A stretch of DNA of 64,000 nucleotides from Pseudanabaena sp. PCC 6802. GTDB lineage: Bacteria; Cyanobacteriota; Cyanobacteriia; Pseudanabaenales; Pseudanabaenaceae. The position numbers were made by a program, and so were the translations under genes. The stretch covers positions 1,737,368-1,801,367 of the forward strand of contig NZ_KB235914.1 of assembly GCF_000332175.1 (NCBI RefSeq), in the 5' to 3' direction. A model generated the notes under the pieces. It saw only the letters and a program-made list of their open reading frames with translations. It had not been told where the DNA came from and searched no databases. Shown here in pieces: positions 36,444 to 45,206 of this stretch (positions are counted from its first letter, which is position 1; each line of letters begins with the position of its first letter).

Positions 36444-37367
36444 TTAGAGCTGTCCGTCCTCTCCAGCATGATAGGAACTGCGTACTAATGGGCCAGAACG
36501 GATGTGGGTAAAACCAATTTGGCGAGCGATCGCTCCTAGCTGGGCGAATTCGTCCGGCAACCAGTATTTTTGCACGGGTAAATGTTCTAAGGATGGGCGG
36601 AGATATTGGCCGACGGTCAGCGATCTACAGCCAACTTTGTAAAGATCGTGCATAGTTTCTGCAATCTCGTCAACTGTTTCGCCGTGTCCTACCATCAAAC
36701 CAGATTTGGTCGTAATCTCTGGATTTAATGTCTTGACGTGCTGTAAGATGCTCAGCGATCGCTCGTATTTTGCCCCCCGCCGCACTACTCCCTGCAAACG
36801 ACGCACGGTTTCGATATTGTGGTTGTAGCAAACTGGATTAGCCGATACTACGGTGGCGATGCAATCGCGATCGCCCCTAAAATCAGGCGTGAGTACTTCG
36901 ATTTTGACTTGGGGCCTGAGGTGGCGGATGGCTGCGATCGTTTCCACAAAGTGTCCTGCACCCTGGTCGGATAAATCATCTCTAGCCACTGACGTTAGCA
37001 CTACATAGTCCAGACCCAATAAATTAACGGCATCGGCAACCTTAGATGGCTCGCGCGGATCTAGAGGCATGGGTTGATGACCTTTATCCACCTGGCAAAA
37101 AGCACAACTGCGGGTGCAGGTTGGGCCCATTAATAAAAAAGTGGCTGTCTTTTGGGCATAACACTCAGCCCGATTAGGACAGCGACCCTCTTCACAGATG
37201 GTGTGGATGCCCTTTTGTTTAATAATTTGCTGTACGGTGGAAATCTCGTTAACTTTGCCAATCTTTGGTTGCAACCATTTAGGCAAGCGCAATACCTCTG
37301 TAGCGGAGCGAGTTTTAGCTATATCCTTCACATTTTTCAACAATTCATCGATACTAATTGATAACAT
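36444..37367 (-). CDS. lipA: Lipoyl synthase
   Basis: Radical-SAM enzyme that inserts two sulfurs into octanoyl chains on lipoyl-dependent enzymes. The 307-residue protein carries the auxiliary-cluster motif [12 protein letters not shown] and the radical-SAM motif CTRSCAFC. The family ending [12 protein letters not shown], with the conserved RSSY serine ligand, is complete. Cyanobacteria often have two lipA copies; which one this is cannot be told. It is monocistronic. Confidence 0.96.
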   Translation of the reverse strand: MLSISIDELLKNVKDIAKTRSATEVLRLPKWLQPKIGKVNEISTVQQIIKQKGIHTICEEGRCPNRAECYAQKTATFLLMGPTCTRSCAFCQVDKGHQPMPLDPREPSKVADAVNLLGLDYVVLTSVARDDLSDQGAGHFVETIAAIRHLRPQVKIEVLTPDFRGDRDCIATVVSANPVCYNHNIETVRRLQGVVRRGAKYERSLSILQHVKTLNPEITTKSGLMVGHGETVDEIAETMHDLYKVGCRSLTVGQYLRPSLEHLPVQKYWLPDEFAQLGAIARQIGFTHIRSGPLVRSSYHAGEDGQL

Positions 37368-37497
37368 ATACGTCTACACTCTTTTTGGTATCGTCGATCG
37401 CGATTTTAAGTTGCAAGTCAGTTGCACATTTAGAGTTTTCTGAGGGTAGCCTAATGTTTAATGGACGACTATTAAATTATCAGAGGGGATTTGTGTA

Positions 37498-38103
37498 GTG
37501 GCACCTCACAAGATATTGGTAATCGATGATAGCCGAGTAATCCGTAACATGGTGCGTGACATGCTACCAGCGGATAATTTTGAAGTTATTGAAGCACCAG
37601 ACGGAATCAAGGGGTTAGAGTTGATTCAGCAGGAGCGCCCCTGGATGATCATGCTGGATTTTTTTCTGCCACGCATGAATGGATATGAAGTTTATGAAAA
37701 TATTCAACAAAATAGCGAATTAAGTCGCATTCCCCTCGTCCTCATGTCTGGGCGCAAGGAAGAAGTCACGAGTAAAATTCCCGAACCATTTGAAGAAAAG
37801 TATTTAGTATTCATTGAAAAACCGTTCGAGCAAAAAGCTCTGATCGCAGCGATCAAAAAAGCCATGATCCTGGCGCAGAAGCGCCCTCCTGCTCCTATGC
37901 CCGCCTCAGTCGAAGCAGGTGCTGCCTCCGGTGAAGCTGGTGCAGTTGATGCAGCCCTAATTGCGCGGATCGATGCCCTAGAAACAAAACTCAAAGATGT
38001 GCCAGAAATGGAGAAAAGGATTAAGTCGCTGGAGCAACAAGTAATTGCCCAGCAAAAACAAATTCAACAGATTGTTGCCTTTATCAAACAAAAAATTAAA
38101 TAA
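37498..38103 (+). CDS. Single-domain response regulator with C-terminal coiled coil
   Basis: A 201-residue protein. A receiver domain spans residues 1-125: acidic pair in LVIDDSRVIRN, phosphoacceptor Asp in MIMLDFFLPRMNGYE, Ser in VLMSGRKEE, Lys in FIEKPFEQ. A Pro/Ala-rich linker (RPPAPMPASVEAGAASGEAG) leads to a C-terminal coiled coil (IDALETKLKDVPEMEKRIKSLEQQ). There is no DNA-binding or enzymatic output, so it likely works by protein contact, as in PatA-like or phosphorelay adaptors. The start is a GTG at 37498 with AGGGG upstream. No kinase is adjacent. Confidence 0.88.
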   Translation: MAPHKILVIDDSRVIRNMVRDMLPADNFEVIEAPDGIKGLELIQQERPWMIMLDFFLPRMNGYEVYENIQQNSELSRIPLVLMSGRKEEVTSKIPEPFEEKYLVFIEKPFEQKALIAAIKKAMILAQKRPPAPMPASVEAGAASGEAGAVDAALIARIDALETKLKDVPEMEKRIKSLEQQVIAQQKQIQQIVAFIKQKIK

Positions 38104-38120
38104 CGCGATGTGCAACTAAC

Positions 38121-38262
38121 GTACTCCCTCATCACCCAGCCCCTTCTCCCAAAAGCAGGAGAAGGGGAGCTAGAATCGGCCAAAGTCCCTCTCCCGCTCT
38201 GGGAGAGCGATTTAGGGTGAGGGCAATGGGGGAAGAAGAATTTATGAGAAATCAATGCCCAA
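38121..38262. repeat. GC-rich repeat CCCCTTCTCCC...GGAGAAGGGG
   Basis: Palindrome CCCCTTCTCC/GGAGAAGGGG (loop about 9 nt) followed by CCCTCTCCCGCTCTGGGAGAG and GATTTAGGGTGAGGG. This combination is a common interspersed repeat in cyanobacteria. It lies between two convergent genes and may terminate both. Confidence 0.6.
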
Positions 38263-38268
38263 CCCCCA

Positions 38269-38553
38269 TCAAGCCCAATCATCGCGACCATCATTGTGCG
38301 AGCTAAATACCTTAGTTGTAGCGTGAATTTCCCTGGTTTTCGCAAATAGCTCTTCCTCCGTAAGTTTCCATCTTGCCAAAACCTTGAGCAAATCTGCTTG
38401 AATGTCCCTAGCACCAGGGAACCCCTGATAGCGAATGCACAAGCGAGCCAGGTCTGCGAGATTTCTATCGCTCGGCTCCGCTTGCAACAAAGTATTGACA
38501 ATCTGGCGATCGCCAAAATATTGAGGATGCTCCTGATCTTTAGGTTCAGCCAT
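38269..38553 (-). CDS. DUF3288 family protein
   Basis: A 94-residue soluble protein. The stretches KDQEHPQYFGDRQIVNTLL, LADLARLCIRYQGFPGARDI and WKLTEEELFAKTREIHA match the cyanobacterial DUF3288 family, whose function is unknown. No metal motif or membrane segment is visible. The neighbours give no clue to its role. Confidence 0.82.
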   Translation of the reverse strand: MAEPKDQEHPQYFGDRQIVNTLLQAEPSDRNLADLARLCIRYQGFPGARDIQADLLKVLARWKLTEEELFAKTREIHATTKVFSSHNDGRDDWA

Positions 38554-38653
38554 AGGGTAAACGCATAAACTTTGGAGAAAGGGGTAGGAGCAGGTTTAGT
38601 CAGAAATCATCGATAATTAGCAATTGATTTTATCCAAAACCTGCTCCTACCAG

Positions 38654-39817
38654 CTACGATTCCCGCTTTAAGATCACCATTTCCTTCCCAACCATAGGAC
38701 TGCGGGCAATCAGATGTTGTGAGGCATCAGATACTAGCAGTTTTTTGAAATTAAGCTTCTGCGATCGCCCCAATAGTTCGGCCATCAGTTTATCCTGCTG
38801 GCCGGGATCTAGTTGGTACCAAGCATCGGTTAACTGCACGATCAGGCGACCCAGCTTAAAGTTAGTTTGAACCGACTGGATCAGCGCCTCGCCATATTTC
38901 TTGGACACATCCGTGACCTGTATCTGAATATTCGAGATCGCAACTTTGTCCGGCGATAGAGGTGAATCGCCGCGCTCGGGTGGAGCTAAGCGATCTGAAG
39001 TTTTAGCGGTTGGCGTCAATGATGTGGGTAGCTTAGGAGCTTTGGTAGCCAATCGCGATGCGGGTGTTGGTTTGAATAAAATCAGCAGCACCAGGGCAAC
39101 AATCAAAGTGGTTGATGCCGCTCTCTTCTCTAAAATAGGCTTGACGTTGTCGGGAACTTTAATCGTCGCCAGCTTTTCACTGGCTGCTCTCCAAGTCGGC
39201 GCTGTAGCTGTGCTGGCTTTCTGCCAAAAGCTACTTGCCTTTAGCTTTTCCCAGTTATTAACGATCGCGGGCGTGGCTTTTACCTTGTCTGAAATAGCTC
39301 CATAGGCTTTCGTGAGGGGCGGATCGATTTTGTCAACTACTTTAGTCAAAAATGACAAAACTACGGGCACGAGTTGCTCGCGTACGAACTTCCAAGCAAT
39401 TGATAGTTCCTGGCGAACCTGGTCTGCTAGAGGTGGTTTAGCCGCTGGCTCAGATGCGGGTGTAAGTACTGCCGCTGGCTCAGGTGCTGTAACTTGGTTA
39501 GTGGTGGCAGTATCGCCTGGAGCCGCCTCAAGTCGCTGGCGGAGATTCTGCAAACCCTGGATTAGCGATTTTAAGAGCTTATCGGCTTGCGATCGCGCTG
39601 CACTAACACTTGAAGATACTTGCTCTGCTTCGTCCGTCCCACTTTCAGATTTAGTGTCAGGTTTAGTTGCTAGTCTAGCATCGAGTTTTTCCAGGGCAGG
39701 GATCAGAGTAGCTAATAGCTTGACAAGTTGCGATCGCAGTGTCGGAGCGACTTTGCCCCATCCTTGCTTTAATTGCTGTAGTAGATTGCCCAAGGTATCT
39801 GGAGCCTTCTGTGACAT
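38654..39817 (-). CDS. Membrane-anchored helical protein of unknown function
   Basis: A 387-residue protein with amphipathic helical segments in the N-terminal 230 residues (LGNLLQQLKQGWGKVAPTLR, LLKSLIQGLQNLRQRLEAA) separated by Ala/Pro/Thr-rich linkers. One membrane helix lies at about 235-249 (STTLIVALVLLILF). After a Pro/Thr-rich spacer, a compact C-terminal domain covers about residues 293-387 (ISNIQIQVTDVSKKYGEALI, LTDAWYQLDPGQQDKLMAEL, SPMVGKEMVILKRES). I recognise no named family, though the C-terminal pattern looks conserved. It is monocistronic. Confidence 0.6.
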   Translation of the reverse strand: MSQKAPDTLGNLLQQLKQGWGKVAPTLRSQLVKLLATLIPALEKLDARLATKPDTKSESGTDEAEQVSSSVSAARSQADKLLKSLIQGLQNLRQRLEAAPGDTATTNQVTAPEPAAVLTPASEPAAKPPLADQVRQELSIAWKFVREQLVPVVLSFLTKVVDKIDPPLTKAYGAISDKVKATPAIVNNWEKLKASSFWQKASTATAPTWRAASEKLATIKVPDNVKPILEKRAASTTLIVALVLLILFKPTPASRLATKAPKLPTSLTPTAKTSDRLAPPERGDSPLSPDKVAISNIQIQVTDVSKKYGEALIQSVQTNFKLGRLIVQLTDAWYQLDPGQQDKLMAELLGRSQKLNFKKLLVSDASQHLIARSPMVGKEMVILKRES

Positions 39818-39913
39818 AACTGCCTCCGCGTAGAATCCGTTTCAGGTTTTAGCAAGCTTAGCAGCTTTGCTATATTTCTCTTCAACCAAATCTAAACTTT
39901 TCAAACTGCTATA

Positions 39914-40004
39914 TATAGCCGTAGACAGATCTGCTAGGACAGGGGGTGTGGGGGCTGCGCCCCCACGCAGGGGTTCCACCCCTGCACCCCATTCGTAAAT
40001 GATT
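39914..40004. mobile_element. MITE-like element, first of two tandem copies
   Basis: Starts TATAGCCGTAGACAGATCTG and contains ACAGGGGGTGTGGGGGCTGC, GCCCCCACGCAGGGG and CCCCTGCACCCC. It has no coding capacity. The next copy begins at the following TATAGCC. Confidence 0.75.
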
Positions 40005-40090
40005 TATAGCCATAATAGATCTTTTAGGACAGGGGGTGTGGGGGCTGCGCCCCCACGCAGGGGTGAACCCCCTGCACCCCGTCCTAAGCC
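40005..40090. mobile_element. MITE-like element, second of two tandem copies
   Basis: Starts TATAGCCATAATAGATC and has the same GC-rich core as the preceding copy, ending CCCCGTCCTAAGCCTGG. The copies are in the same orientation. Confidence 0.75.
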
Positions 40091-40209
40091 TGGTAGTTGA
40101 ACCAGACCGATCGCGCGATCGGTCGAGGACAATTGTGTTTCTAAGTTGCTTAAATATGGGCATATTTAGGTAAAGAAAATCAAAACCAGATCCTAGGGTC
40201 TTTGCCCTC

Positions 40210-41757
40210 ATGACTGACTTGTCACCAGAAAATACCAATCAATTTAATAGTCAAATGGGCAACTATTCCGAGGCAGCAGACAACCTTGGAGCCGAGGCAT
40301 GTTTGCAGGCCGTGGTTAACAGTTTGCCAGCGATCGTGTGGGCTACGGATCTTGCCGGAACGATCGCATTTATCATTGGCAGTGGGTTGGATGCTTTGGG
40401 GTTAAAGTCGGAAGAACTCGTAGGGCAATCGATCTTTGTTTTGTATAAAGCCCATTCTGGCAATGTCGAGAATATTAAACGGGGATTGTCAGGCGAACAA
40501 CGAGCTTGGATATCAACTTTTCACAATGTCATTTACAATCATCGGGTTATACCCGTAAGAGATCGAAACGGTAATGCGATCGGCTTAACGGGGGTTTCGC
40601 TCGATATTACCGAACGCGATCGCGTTGAAACAGCTCTACGGCAACAAGCCAGACGAGAGCGTTTGGTGGCGACGATCGCTCAACGCATTCGTGCTTCTCT
40701 GCAATTAAATGACATTTTGAACACTACGGTGGCAGAATTGCGACAGTTCCTCCAGATTAATCGCATGGTAATTTACCGCTTTAGCCAGGAGGAACGGGGG
40801 ATAGTTGTGGCGGAGTCTGCCGATCCCGAATACTCTGCCAATCTCGATGCAAACGTTGATAATTTGAGCGTTGATATTAGGTGTTTGGGAGAAAGCATAG
40901 AAGCATATAGTCGAGGCGAATTTCATGTTATCCATGATGTCGAGGTGGCAAGCCTGAGTGCCGAAACTCAACAATTCCTCAAGCAAAGGTATGTTAAGTC
41001 TCGCCTAGCAGTTCCCATCCTGGTTGATGGTGAAGAGGAAGGTAGCCCATTGCCAAGCAACTGTGCCAGACCTTGGGGCTTGCTGGTTGCCGATCACTGC
41101 GCTCAAGTGCATCACTGGCATCCTCAGGAGATTAACTTACTAGCTTCCCTCTCCACTCAGGTCGCGATCGCGATTCGTCAGGCTCAGCTTTATGCAAAGC
41201 TGGAGGAAAACAAGCGACAGCTAGAAGAATCTAACAAAGAGTTGTTGAGACTTGCGTCTGTGGATTGGCTGACTCAAACTGCTAACCGCTTGCGATTCGA
41301 CGAATATATCAATCAAGAATGGCGGCAAATGGCCCGAGAGGGCGCGCAGATCGCCCTGATTATGGCTGACATCGATTATTTCAAAGATTACAACGACACC
41401 TACGGGCACCCAGAAGGCGATCGCTGTCTCCAAAAAGTCGCAAGGGCAATCAATCAAACTGTCAAACGTCCCCGAGATCTAGTTGCACGCTACGGTGGTG
41501 AAGAATTTGCGATTGTTTTACCCATGACTGACATTGAGGGAGCAAATTACTTAGCAGAACAAATCAGAACTAATGTCAAGGCATTGAACATCGTCCATGA
41601 AGAGTCCCTCATCGACGAATATGTCACCGTTAGCTTGGGGGTTGCATCCATGAGCCCAATTGTCGGCTCCACGCCATCGGTACTAATTGCAGCGGCAGAT
41701 TACGCACTCTACGAAGCAAAAGGAAGAGGTCGCAATTGCATTTACAGTATTGGATGA
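40210..41757 (+). CDS. PAS-GAF-GGDEF diguanylate cyclase
   Basis: A 515-residue cytosolic sensor enzyme making cyclic di-GMP. A PAS domain covers about residues 27-135 (AIVWATDLAGTIAFIIGSGL). A GAF domain covers about 150-325 (INRMVIYRFSQEERGIVVAE, RPWGLLVADHCAQVHHWHPQ). It resembles phytochrome-type GAF folds but lacks the Cys-His chromophore site. The GGDEF domain covers about 340-515: active site RYGGEEFAIVLP, and inhibitory-site RPRD five residues before it. Product inhibition is therefore likely. There is no membrane segment. The input signal is unknown. Confidence 0.93.
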   Translation: MTDLSPENTNQFNSQMGNYSEAADNLGAEACLQAVVNSLPAIVWATDLAGTIAFIIGSGLDALGLKSEELVGQSIFVLYKAHSGNVENIKRGLSGEQRAWISTFHNVIYNHRVIPVRDRNGNAIGLTGVSLDITERDRVETALRQQARRERLVATIAQRIRASLQLNDILNTTVAELRQFLQINRMVIYRFSQEERGIVVAESADPEYSANLDANVDNLSVDIRCLGESIEAYSRGEFHVIHDVEVASLSAETQQFLKQRYVKSRLAVPILVDGEEEGSPLPSNCARPWGLLVADHCAQVHHWHPQEINLLASLSTQVAIAIRQAQLYAKLEENKRQLEESNKELLRLASVDWLTQTANRLRFDEYINQEWRQMAREGAQIALIMADIDYFKDYNDTYGHPEGDRCLQKVARAINQTVKRPRDLVARYGGEEFAIVLPMTDIEGANYLAEQIRTNVKALNIVHEESLIDEYVTVSLGVASMSPIVGSTPSVLIAAADYALYEAKGRGRNCIYSIG

Positions 41758-41854
41758 TAGCTGTATATTGCTGCCTAATGCGCCTAATGTTAATCGGCAA
41801 CCTGTCCTTGTGTAATTATGTAATAATTAACCCTCCCTGTGCCTGTTTTGTCCC

Positions 41855-43033
41855 ATGAATATCCTGGTTTTAACTTGGGAGTTCCCACCACGCATTATTG
41901 GCGGTATTTCCCGCCATGTGGCGGAGCTTTATCCTGAGTTGGTGAAGCTAGGTCACAAAGTTCATTTAATTACCGTCCAGGCCAGTGGGGTCAGCGACTA
42001 CGAGATCGTTGATGGCATATCGGTTTATCGCGTTCCGGTTGCCAACAATTCTGACTTCTTTGGCTGGGTAGTCCACATGAACGAAAGCATGGTGACATGT
42101 GCCACCAAACTGCTAAGCGAGGATTCCTTTGATATTTTGCACGCCCATGACTGGTTAGTCAGCGACGCTGCCATTAACATTCACCAAAGATACTTAATTC
42201 CCCTGGTCGCGACCATTCACGCTACAGAATACGGTCGCTATAACGGCATCCACACCGATACACAACGATACGTTAACAATAAAGAGATCGATTTAGCTGC
42301 TGCTGCACAACGGGTAATTGTCTGTACTAACTACATGCGCAGTGAAGTGGAACGAGCCCTACGCTGCTCTTTAGATAAAGTGGACGTTGTTAATAATGGA
42401 CTCAGCATCGAACGCGCCACGCGATCGCAATATATGAACTTCGACCGCGCTGCGTTTCGCCGCCAGTTTGCCGAGCCAGATGAAAGTATCGTTTACTATG
42501 TCGGTCGCCTTACCCACGAAAAAGGAATTTACGTGCTGCTGAATGCCGCACCTAAAGTCATTGCCGAGACCAATGGCAACGTTAAATTTGTGATTATTGG
42601 CTCTGGTGATGCCTATTCCATCCTCTTGCAACACCAGGCATGGGATCTGGGCATATATCACATGGTCGTATTTACAGGTTTTATGTCCGATGACGACCTG
42701 AGTAAATTTCAAACCATTGCGGACTGCGCTGTCTTCCCCAGTCTTTACGAACCATTTGGTATTGTTGCGCTTGAGAGCTTCGCTGCTAAAGTGCCAGTGG
42801 TGGTGTCTGATACAGGAGGACTCCCCGAAGTCGTGCGCCATGGTGTAACTGGTGTAGTCACCCAGGTCAATAACAGCGACTCTCTTGCTGCTGGCATTTT
42901 AGAAGTCTTGCAAAATCCTGGATATGCCAAGCAGTTAGTGGAAAATGCTCAACTTGAGTTAAAGGTGCGCTTTGCGTGGCCGCACCTCGCCCGCCAAACT
43001 GAAACCGTCTATAAATCTATAAAAATGTATTAA
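41855..43033 (+). CDS. Glycosyltransferase family 4, glycogen-synthase-like
   Basis: A 392-residue GT-B glycosyltransferase. The N-terminus MNILVLTWEFPPRIIGGISR resembles the GGL region of starch/glycogen synthases. The donor-site E-x7-E is in YEPFGIVALESFAAKVPVV. YVGRLTHEKGIYVLLNA marks the start of the C-terminal domain. Donor and acceptor cannot be read from the sequence. GT4 proteins of this type in cyanobacteria make glycogen, polysaccharides or glycolipids. It is monocistronic, with about 250 bp to atpG. Confidence 0.9.
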   Translation: MNILVLTWEFPPRIIGGISRHVAELYPELVKLGHKVHLITVQASGVSDYEIVDGISVYRVPVANNSDFFGWVVHMNESMVTCATKLLSEDSFDILHAHDWLVSDAAINIHQRYLIPLVATIHATEYGRYNGIHTDTQRYVNNKEIDLAAAAQRVIVCTNYMRSEVERALRCSLDKVDVVNNGLSIERATRSQYMNFDRAAFRRQFAEPDESIVYYVGRLTHEKGIYVLLNAAPKVIAETNGNVKFVIIGSGDAYSILLQHQAWDLGIYHMVVFTGFMSDDDLSKFQTIADCAVFPSLYEPFGIVALESFAAKVPVVVSDTGGLPEVVRHGVTGVVTQVNNSDSLAAGILEVLQNPGYAKQLVENAQLELKVRFAWPHLARQTETVYKSIKMY

Positions 43034-43283
43034 TCCAAGTGCAACAAAAAGCGATCGGCAGTCAGGCACTTTATTTAAGATCGCGAGCGGGAGCATTGTA
43101 AAAAAATCGTAATAGTGCTGCCATAAAGAGATAAGATGACTAGTGGCTTAAAATTTATGCCTCTTTACTTGTGGCAACTATTGTTTAAAAACATTGCCAA
43201 AACTATTTAGCAATATGCATAGCAAAACGGCTTGCTATTAATTCCCCAACGTTAGTTCTTATCACTTTTACAGCATTTTACTC

Positions 43284-44234
43284 ATGCCAAACCTCAAGAA
43301 TATTCGCGATCGCATTAGTAGCGTTAAAAACACACGTAAAATCACTGAGGCCATGCGTCTGGTGGCGGCTGCCAAGGTGAGAAGGGCACAGCAACAAGTA
43401 CTCGCTACCCGTCCCTTTGCCGATCGCCTCGCCCAAGTTCTCTATCGCTTGCAAACGCGACTGCAATTTGAAGATGTCAGCAGCTTGCCACTCCTGCAAA
43501 AGCGTCCGATTAAGAATGTAGGCATTGTCGTTATATCTGGCGATCGCGGTCTGTGCGGCGGCTACAACGCCAACGTCATCCGCCGCGCTGAGGCTCGTGC
43601 TAAAGAACTAACCGAACAAGGGGTTGGCTATCAATACATTCTGATCGGTCGCAAAGCCATTCAATATTTCACGCGCCGCGAGCAGCCGATCGAAGCTACC
43701 TACAGCGGTCTTAACCAGGTACCCAGCGCTTCAGAAGCCAACAAAATTGTCGATGAGATGACTTCGTCTTTCTTGTCCGAACGTATCGATCGTGTCGAAC
43801 TGGTTTACACGCGCTTTGTTTCGCTGATCAGTTCTCGCCCCGTTATTCAGACTCTCGTGCCTTTAGATCCGCAGGGGCTAGAACCCACCGATGACGAAAT
43901 CTTTCGGATGATCGTACGTGGCGGCCAGTTCCAAGTCGAACGCGAAAAGGTAGAAACCACAGTCAAAGAATTGCCAAGCGAAATGATCTTCGAGCAAGAT
44001 CCGGCCCAAATTTTGAACGCCCTACTACCGCTTTATCTGGAGAACCAATTGCTCAGAGCATTGCAGGAGTCAGCCGCCAGCGAACTAGCTTCCCGCATGA
44101 CCGCCATGAACAATGCTAGCGATAACGCCAGCGAGCTAGTCAAGAATCTGACACTTGTTTATAACAAAGCCAGACAAGCCAGTATTACGCAGGAAATTCT
44201 AGAAGTTGTCGGCGGTGCCGAAGCTTTAAATTAA
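43284..44234 (+). CDS. atpG: ATP synthase F1 subunit gamma
   Basis: Rotor shaft of the thylakoid F1Fo ATP synthase, 315 residues. The N-terminal helix [20 protein letters not shown], the [15 protein letters not shown] motif and the C-terminal [21 protein letters not shown] are complete. The cyanobacterial/chloroplast-type central region is present but has no regulatory Cys pair, as expected for cyanobacteria. The rest of the atp operon is not in the window downstream, where a terminator follows, nor upstream within 250 bp. Confidence 0.96.
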   Translation: MPNLKNIRDRISSVKNTRKITEAMRLVAAAKVRRAQQQVLATRPFADRLAQVLYRLQTRLQFEDVSSLPLLQKRPIKNVGIVVISGDRGLCGGYNANVIRRAEARAKELTEQGVGYQYILIGRKAIQYFTRREQPIEATYSGLNQVPSASEANKIVDEMTSSFLSERIDRVELVYTRFVSLISSRPVIQTLVPLDPQGLEPTDDEIFRMIVRGGQFQVEREKVETTVKELPSEMIFEQDPAQILNALLPLYLENQLLRALQESAASELASRMTAMNNASDNASELVKNLTLVYNKARQASITQEILEVVGGAEALN

Positions 44235-44260
44235 CGCGATTAACTGAGCGATTCGATGCC

Positions 44261-44299
44261 AAAATCTCCGTCCCTTACTTGATTAAGAACGGAGATTTT
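44261..44299 (+). terminator. Terminator hairpin after atpG
   Basis: AAAATCTCCGT (44261-44271) pairs perfectly over 11 bp with ACGGAGATTTT (44289-44299). It is symmetrical with A- and T-rich outer ends, so it can work in both directions: for atpG and for the TPR remnant on the other strand. Confidence 0.75.
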
Positions 44300-44301
44300 G
44301 C

Positions 44302-44725
44302 CTATCTCAGCCATTTTCGAGCAACCTCACGAGCTTTAATCGCATCAGCAAAATCAGCTCTAAGCGAAATCGCCTTAGCAAAAGAATTGATCGCATCCTG
44401 ATATAGCCGTAGACAGATCTGTTAGGACAGGGGGTGTGGGGGCTGCGCCCCCACGCAGGGGTTTCACCCCTGCACCCCGTCATCTCTTCATGGCAGAGAG
44501 AGATAGTCCACGGGCATACCAGGAGTTCGCAGCATTGGGTTGGATTTGCAGTGCCTTGTCGAAGGAAGCCAGTGCCTCTTCATAACGTTTTAATTCTCTG
44601 AGCGCAACACCGCGATTAGACCAAGCCTCGGCAAAGTCAGGTTTAAGTTGAATTGCCTTGTCGTAGGAAGCCAGTGCCTCCTTTATAACAGAATTCTTAG
44701 CAGAGCGATGACTGAAGCCACACAA
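44302..44725 (-). pseudogene. TPR-repeat gene interrupted by a MITE-like element
   Basis: The upstream part (44480-44725) encodes TPR units (LASYDKAIQLKPDFAEAWSN, FDKALQIQPNAANSWYARGL) and ends SAMKR, then a stop created by the element. On the other side of the element, in a different frame (44302-44403), the coding sequence resumes as YQDAINSFAKAISLRADFAD...ARKWLR and ends with its own stop. Joining the pieces gives AMKRYQDAINSFAKAI, a normal TPR helix pair. The N-terminus also lacks a credible start, since the frame before VIKEALASYDKA looks non-native. The truncated product may still be made. Confidence 0.85.
44402..44479. mobile_element. MITE-like element inside the TPR gene
   Basis: TATAGCCGTAGACAGATCTG at one end, core ACAGGGGGTGTGGGGGCTGC and CCCCTGCACCCCGTC at the other. 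The second terminal repeat is missing, as in the shorter copies. The flanks (AGAGAT on one side, ATATC on the other, minus strand) imply an insertion at AT/TA with a 2-bp duplication. Confidence 0.8.
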
Positions 44726-44740
44726 GCTAACGCCCCTGCT

Positions 44741-44938
44741 TTAAATTTCATCAGAATCGATCCCCAAAGACCTCAAATAAGCTGCCAACTTCTCTTTTTG
44801 TTGGCGCTCTGCAAGAGCGATCGCCTCAGCCTGCTGCTTTTCCTGTTCAGCTATTTGTTTAGCTAAATTTGCTTGGTCAGCGATCGCTTCAGCCTTATGT
44901 TGCCCCTGTTCGGCTACTTGTTTAGCTAACCTCATCAT
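44741..44938 (-). pseudogene. Uma2 C-terminal tail remnant
   Basis: A 65-codon frame rich in Ala, Glu, Gln and Lys (AEAIADQANLAKQIAEQEKQ) that ends RSLGIDSDEI. That ending is the usual tail of Uma2-family proteins (compare RELGEDPDLL in the gene ending at 8296). There is no nuclease core, and a stop lies directly before the first Met. It abuts the DCC remnant. It is most likely the leftover 3' end of a deleted Uma2 gene; expression is doubtful. Confidence 0.65.
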
Positions 44939-45182
44939 TCAAGCGACAGCGTCCCTCAGACTCGACATCAAGTCGCTGCTGCCGTTCGCGGACAAGCGTG
45001 GGCAAATTCGATCGCCCAGTCAACGCCAGCCGCCAGTCTGCCCAAATGCCATACAAAAAATCAACCGCAGCCCCAACCAGAGGCCATCTGGTTGCAGCAT
45101 AGATCCAACCCATTCCCAGAGTCTCGTAGATTTGCCGAAAGACCTCGACATTTTTGACAATCGTTCCATCAGCGCGAATGAT
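44922..45182 (-). pseudogene. 5'-truncated DCC/DUF393 thiol-disulfide oxidoreductase-like remnant
   Basis: From an in-frame stop at 45183-45185 the frame reads IIRADGTIVKNVEVFRQIYE, then GMGWIYAATRWPLVG and WADWRLALTGRSNLPTLVRE. This is the C-terminal half of the DCC (DUF393) family. The N-terminal half, with the DxxCxxC motif for which the family is named, is missing, and the only Met (45113) is internal to the conserved region. The 5' part appears deleted up to the Tyr-rich protein gene. Confidence 0.75.
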
Positions 45183-45206
45183 TTAATTGAGACATTAATC
45201 GCTATA

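Larger units (their letters stand above)
39818..40209. other. 392-bp gap holding two tandem MITE-like elements
   Basis: Lies between divergent genes (38654-39817 on the minus strand, 40210 on the plus strand), so it should carry both promoters. The middle is filled by two head-to-tail element copies (39914-40090). A short palindrome CCGATCGCGCGATCGG follows at about 40108. Confidence 0.6.

Noticed and set aside
40780-41190. GAF domain of the diguanylate cyclase as a bilin-binding cyanobacteriochrome
   Set aside because: The Cys-His/Tyr chromophore attachment site is absent. The single Cys in DHCAQVHHW sits at a position common to non-photosensory GAF domains.
43136-43210. 24-codon frame starting ATGACTAGTGGC upstream of atpG
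   Set aside because: Only a weak purine-rich stretch upstream, no clear membrane or conserved features; it probably lies in the atpG leader.
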